Assembly: GCA_025936115.1 (NCBI GenBank)
Contig: JAICTZ010000050.1
Coordinates: 1-54,436, forward strand
Direction of reading: 5' to 3'
Source of the DNA: Polyangiaceae bacterium
GTDB taxonomy: Bacteria > Myxococcota_A > Polyangia > Polyangiales > Polyangiaceae
Length of the DNA: 54,436 nt
Of the stretch, positions 52,652 to 54,436 are shown in pieces. Positions within the stretch are counted from its first letter, which is position 1, and every line of letters begins with the position of its first letter. Below the pieces are notes generated by a model that was not told the DNA's origin, made no database searches, and was given only the letters and a program-made list of their open reading frames with translations. A program made the translations under genes and the position numbers.

Positions 52652-54070
52652 CTACGAAACGGTACGCAGCACGCGACGGCCGTCACTTGCGCGATGCAGG
52701 AGCTCGGGTTCGGCGCGCTTGCGGCGACCGTGCGGTAGGCGCTCGCGTTCGAGCACTTCCGCAACCAAGTCGTAGTCGGACGCGCTCGTCACGCGGGCGC
52801 GACACAGGTCGCCCGGCGTGACGGGGCCTCCCGACAAGTAAACGGAGCCGTCGATCTCCGGGGCTTGTCCCGGGTGCCGCCCCGCCATCACGAGCTCGCT
52901 CTCTTCGCTCGGTCCTTCGACGAGCACCTCGAGCTCCTGGCCGATGAGCGCGCGGTTCTTCTTCTTGCTGATGCGCCGCTGCACGCTCATGAGCTGCTTC
53001 GCGCGCGCGGCGGCGACGCGCTTCGGTACTTTGCCTTCGAGCGTGAAGGCGCGCGCCGTTTCCTCGTCGGAGTAGCGAAACACGCCGACGCGCTCGAACT
53101 CCGCGAAACGCACGAACGTGAGGAGCTCCTCGAATTCAGCGTCGGTTTCCCCGGGGTGGCCCACGATGAACGCGGTACGGAACGTGAGCGCGGGGATGCG
53201 CTTGCGCAGCCGTTCGACGAGCTCATACAGGCGCTTGCCGCCGTGGCCGCGCCGCATGCGGCGGAGCATGCCGTCGGCCGCGTGCTGGAGCGGCATGTCG
53301 ACGTAAGGCACGACGCGCGGGTGATCGGCGATCAGCGTGACGAGATCATCGCCGAGCCGCTCGGGATACAGATAAAAGAGCCGCACCCAGCGCAGGCCGC
53401 GCACCTCGGCGATGCGCTCGACGAGCGCGGCGAGCGACGGCGCGCCCGGCGTGTCGCGACCCCACGCCACCGTGTCTTGCGAGACCAGGTTGAGCTCGAC
53501 GATGCCCGCGTCGGCGAGCTCCTGTGCTTCTCGCACGATGTCGTCGGCCGAGCGCGAGCGCTGCTTGCCCCGCAGGGACGGGATCACGCAAAACGAGCAG
53601 CTCCGGTTGCAGCCTTCCGCGAGCTTCAAGAACGCGCTGCGGCCGCGCGTCGAGACCCGCCGCGGATCGGTGGCGTTGACGAGCCAGCTCGCCGGGTCGC
53701 CCACGAGGATCCGGTCGGCTTTGCCGTCGAGGACCCCGGCGAGCTTCAGCATGTCGCTCGAGCCGAGCAGGTGATCGACTTCGGGCAACTCGCGCGCGAG
53801 CTCGTCGGGGTGGCGCTGGCTCAGGCAACCCGTGACGACGAGCTTCTCGCAGCGTCCCTCGGTTTTTTGCCGGGAAAGCTCGAGGATCGTCGTGATCGAT
53901 TCTTCCTTCGCGGCGTCGATGAAGCCGCACGTGTTGACGACGATGACGCTCGCGTCGCTCGGATCGCTCACGTGGCGGAAGCCCTTCTGCTCGGCGAGCC
54001 CGAGCATGACTTCGCTGTCCACGCGGTTCTTCGGGCAACCGAGACTGACGAAATGAATCGTTCGCGCCAT
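52652..54070 (-). CDS. rimO: Ribosomal protein S12 methylthiotransferase
   Basis: 472 residues. N-terminal UPF0004 domain with three Cys (VSLGCPKNRVDSE, VVNTCGFIDAA, VTGCLSQRHP), a radical-SAM domain with CNRSCSFC near residue 152, then a C-terminal TRAM-like domain (EVLVEGPSEESELVMAGRHP). RimO methylthiolates Asp88 of S12. The N-terminal sequence (SLGCPKNRVDSEVMLG) distinguishes RimO from MiaB. Confidence 0.96.
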   Translation of the reverse strand: MARTIHFVSLGCPKNRVDSEVMLGLAEQKGFRHVSDPSDASVIVVNTCGFIDAAKEESITTILELSRQKTEGRCEKLVVTGCLSQRHPDELARELPEVDHLLGSSDMLKLAGVLDGKADRILVGDPASWLVNATDPRRVSTRGRSAFLKLAEGCNRSCSFCVIPSLRGKQRSRSADDIVREAQELADAGIVELNLVSQDTVAWGRDTPGAPSLAALVERIAEVRGLRWVRLFYLYPERLGDDLVTLIADHPRVVPYVDMPLQHAADGMLRRMRRGHGGKRLYELVERLRKRIPALTFRTAFIVGHPGETDAEFEELLTFVRFAEFERVGVFRYSDEETARAFTLEGKVPKRVAAARAKQLMSVQRRISKKKNRALIGQELEVLVEGPSEESELVMAGRHPGQAPEIDGSVYLSGGPVTPGDLCRARVTSASDYDLVAEVLERERLPHGRRKRAEPELLHRASDGRRVLRTVS

Positions 54071-54145
54071 CTAGTCTCGAGTTGGGGGGTCTTGGCAGGA
54101 AAGATCACGATCGTCAAGGAAGCCGAAATGCATGCGAGAGACCGG

Positions 54146-54369
54146 CGACGTATGTGCTCGCTTCACGCGAGACATACAAGGCCGGCGCATTGTGGCTCGC
54201 AGGTCGGCCCCGTCGCCGCGCTCGTGTGAGGCCATGGTAAGCCCTCCCGCGGACTTCTTGGAGTTGATGGGAGCACGGCGACCCCGCTCAAAGTCCAGCG
54301 TCCGTTGCCGATCACTGACCCACAACGCGCCGGCCTTGTATGTCTCGCGTGAAGCGAGCACATACGTCG
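54146..54369. repeat. Paired 50-nt inverted repeats with internal hairpins (REP/BIME- or MITE-like)
   Basis: The arm at 54146-54195 is complementary to 54320-54369 with one mismatch in 50. The spacer is 124 nt. Each arm is itself a hairpin: TATGT-G-CTCGC / GCGAGACATA (54151-54176, one bulged G, loop TTCAC), mirrored at 54339-54364. The spacer has a 12-nt inner repeat (GTCGCCGCGCTC at 54212-54223 against GAGCACGGCGAC at 54271-54282, one mismatch). No gene is seen in it. It could be a nested RNA structure or a mobile intergenic element. Confidence 0.7.
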
Positions 54370-54373
54370 TCGT

Positions 54374-54436
54374 CGGGAGGAGGGGGGTCTGGGGGGAGAC
54401 TGAAAAGATGTGGGGGTTGTGGAGAAGAGGGAGGAG
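54374..54436 (+). other. Purine-rich G-tract region at the window edge
   Basis: From about 54374 the plus strand is almost all G/A with runs of five or six G (GGGGGG at 54381-54386 region, GGGGGG, GGGGG). Three or four such runs could form a G-quadruplex. No coding frame continues into it; the following sequence is outside the window. Confidence 0.4.

Overview
The window reads as a chromosomal segment of a GC-rich myxobacterium (phylum Myxococcota, most likely a Polyangiales/Sorangiineae-type lineage; inferred). The support is very high third-position GC, an MglA-family GTPase, MYXO-style Gly/Ser-rich and Cys-rich lipoproteins, a pseudokinase with a GYF-like domain and an AgmX/PglI-like C-terminus, a Pro-rich PEGA protein, deltaproteobacterial type IV pilins with PilR, and several ECF sigma factors. 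No rRNA, tRNA, CRISPR array, insertion sequence or prophage was recognised. Genes are dense, many overlap by 4 nt (ATGA/GTGA), and most of the window looks like ordinary chromosome.

Layout. 1-10.4 kb: a partial upstream gene, an RNase H-like exonuclease, leuS, a receiver-histidine kinase divergent from a receiver-only regulator that overlaps lnt, a Cys-rich lipoprotein, a DUF72 protein and a cysteine desulfurase. 10.6-15.5 kb: rlmB, pyrF, a coiled-coil membrane protein, a 70-residue biotinyl carrier protein, small lipoproteins and an orphan MCE/MlaD protein. 15.5-22.1 kb, all on the minus strand: argB, an RluA-type pseudouridine synthase, an ECF sigma factor overlapping a cytochrome c lipoprotein, a thioredoxin-like membrane protein, a pseudokinase and an orphan SctJ/FliF-family ring lipoprotein. 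22.2-23.6 kb: a glycogen-synthase-like protein that has lost the expected catalytic residues.

23.5-32.8 kb on the minus strand is a run of nine genes, probably largely co-transcribed: ECF sigma factor, anti-sigma-like membrane protein, lipoprotein, J-domain/TPR protein, DnaK without the usual acidic tail, TPR protein, M1 peptidase and a membrane protein. The J protein and the TPR protein on either side of DnaK share a small domain of about 60 residues. I read this as a specialised Hsp70 module under its own sigma factor.

32.9-47.3 kb: a rhomboid protease, an MglA-like GTPase with an extra C-terminal domain, a large lipoprotein, then PilR followed by three tandem type IV prepilins, two GT-C-type membrane proteins, an FAD-dependent UDP-galactopyranose-mutase-like enzyme, and an operon with a pilin-like protein whose prepilin motif is altered. 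A -24/-12 (sigma-54) promoter candidate lies before the second pilin, which fits the adjacent PilR. 47.4-54.1 kb: a PEGA protein, a protein with a phosphodiester-glycosidase-like region, a small lipoprotein and rimO. The window ends in a pair of 50-nt inverted repeats, each itself a hairpin (REP/BIME- or MITE-like), next to a purine-rich tract.

A general signal across the window is an extended -10-like motif, TGNTANNNT, found 6-12 nt before the start codons of at least seven genes that begin transcription units. It suggests leaderless or nearly leaderless transcripts.
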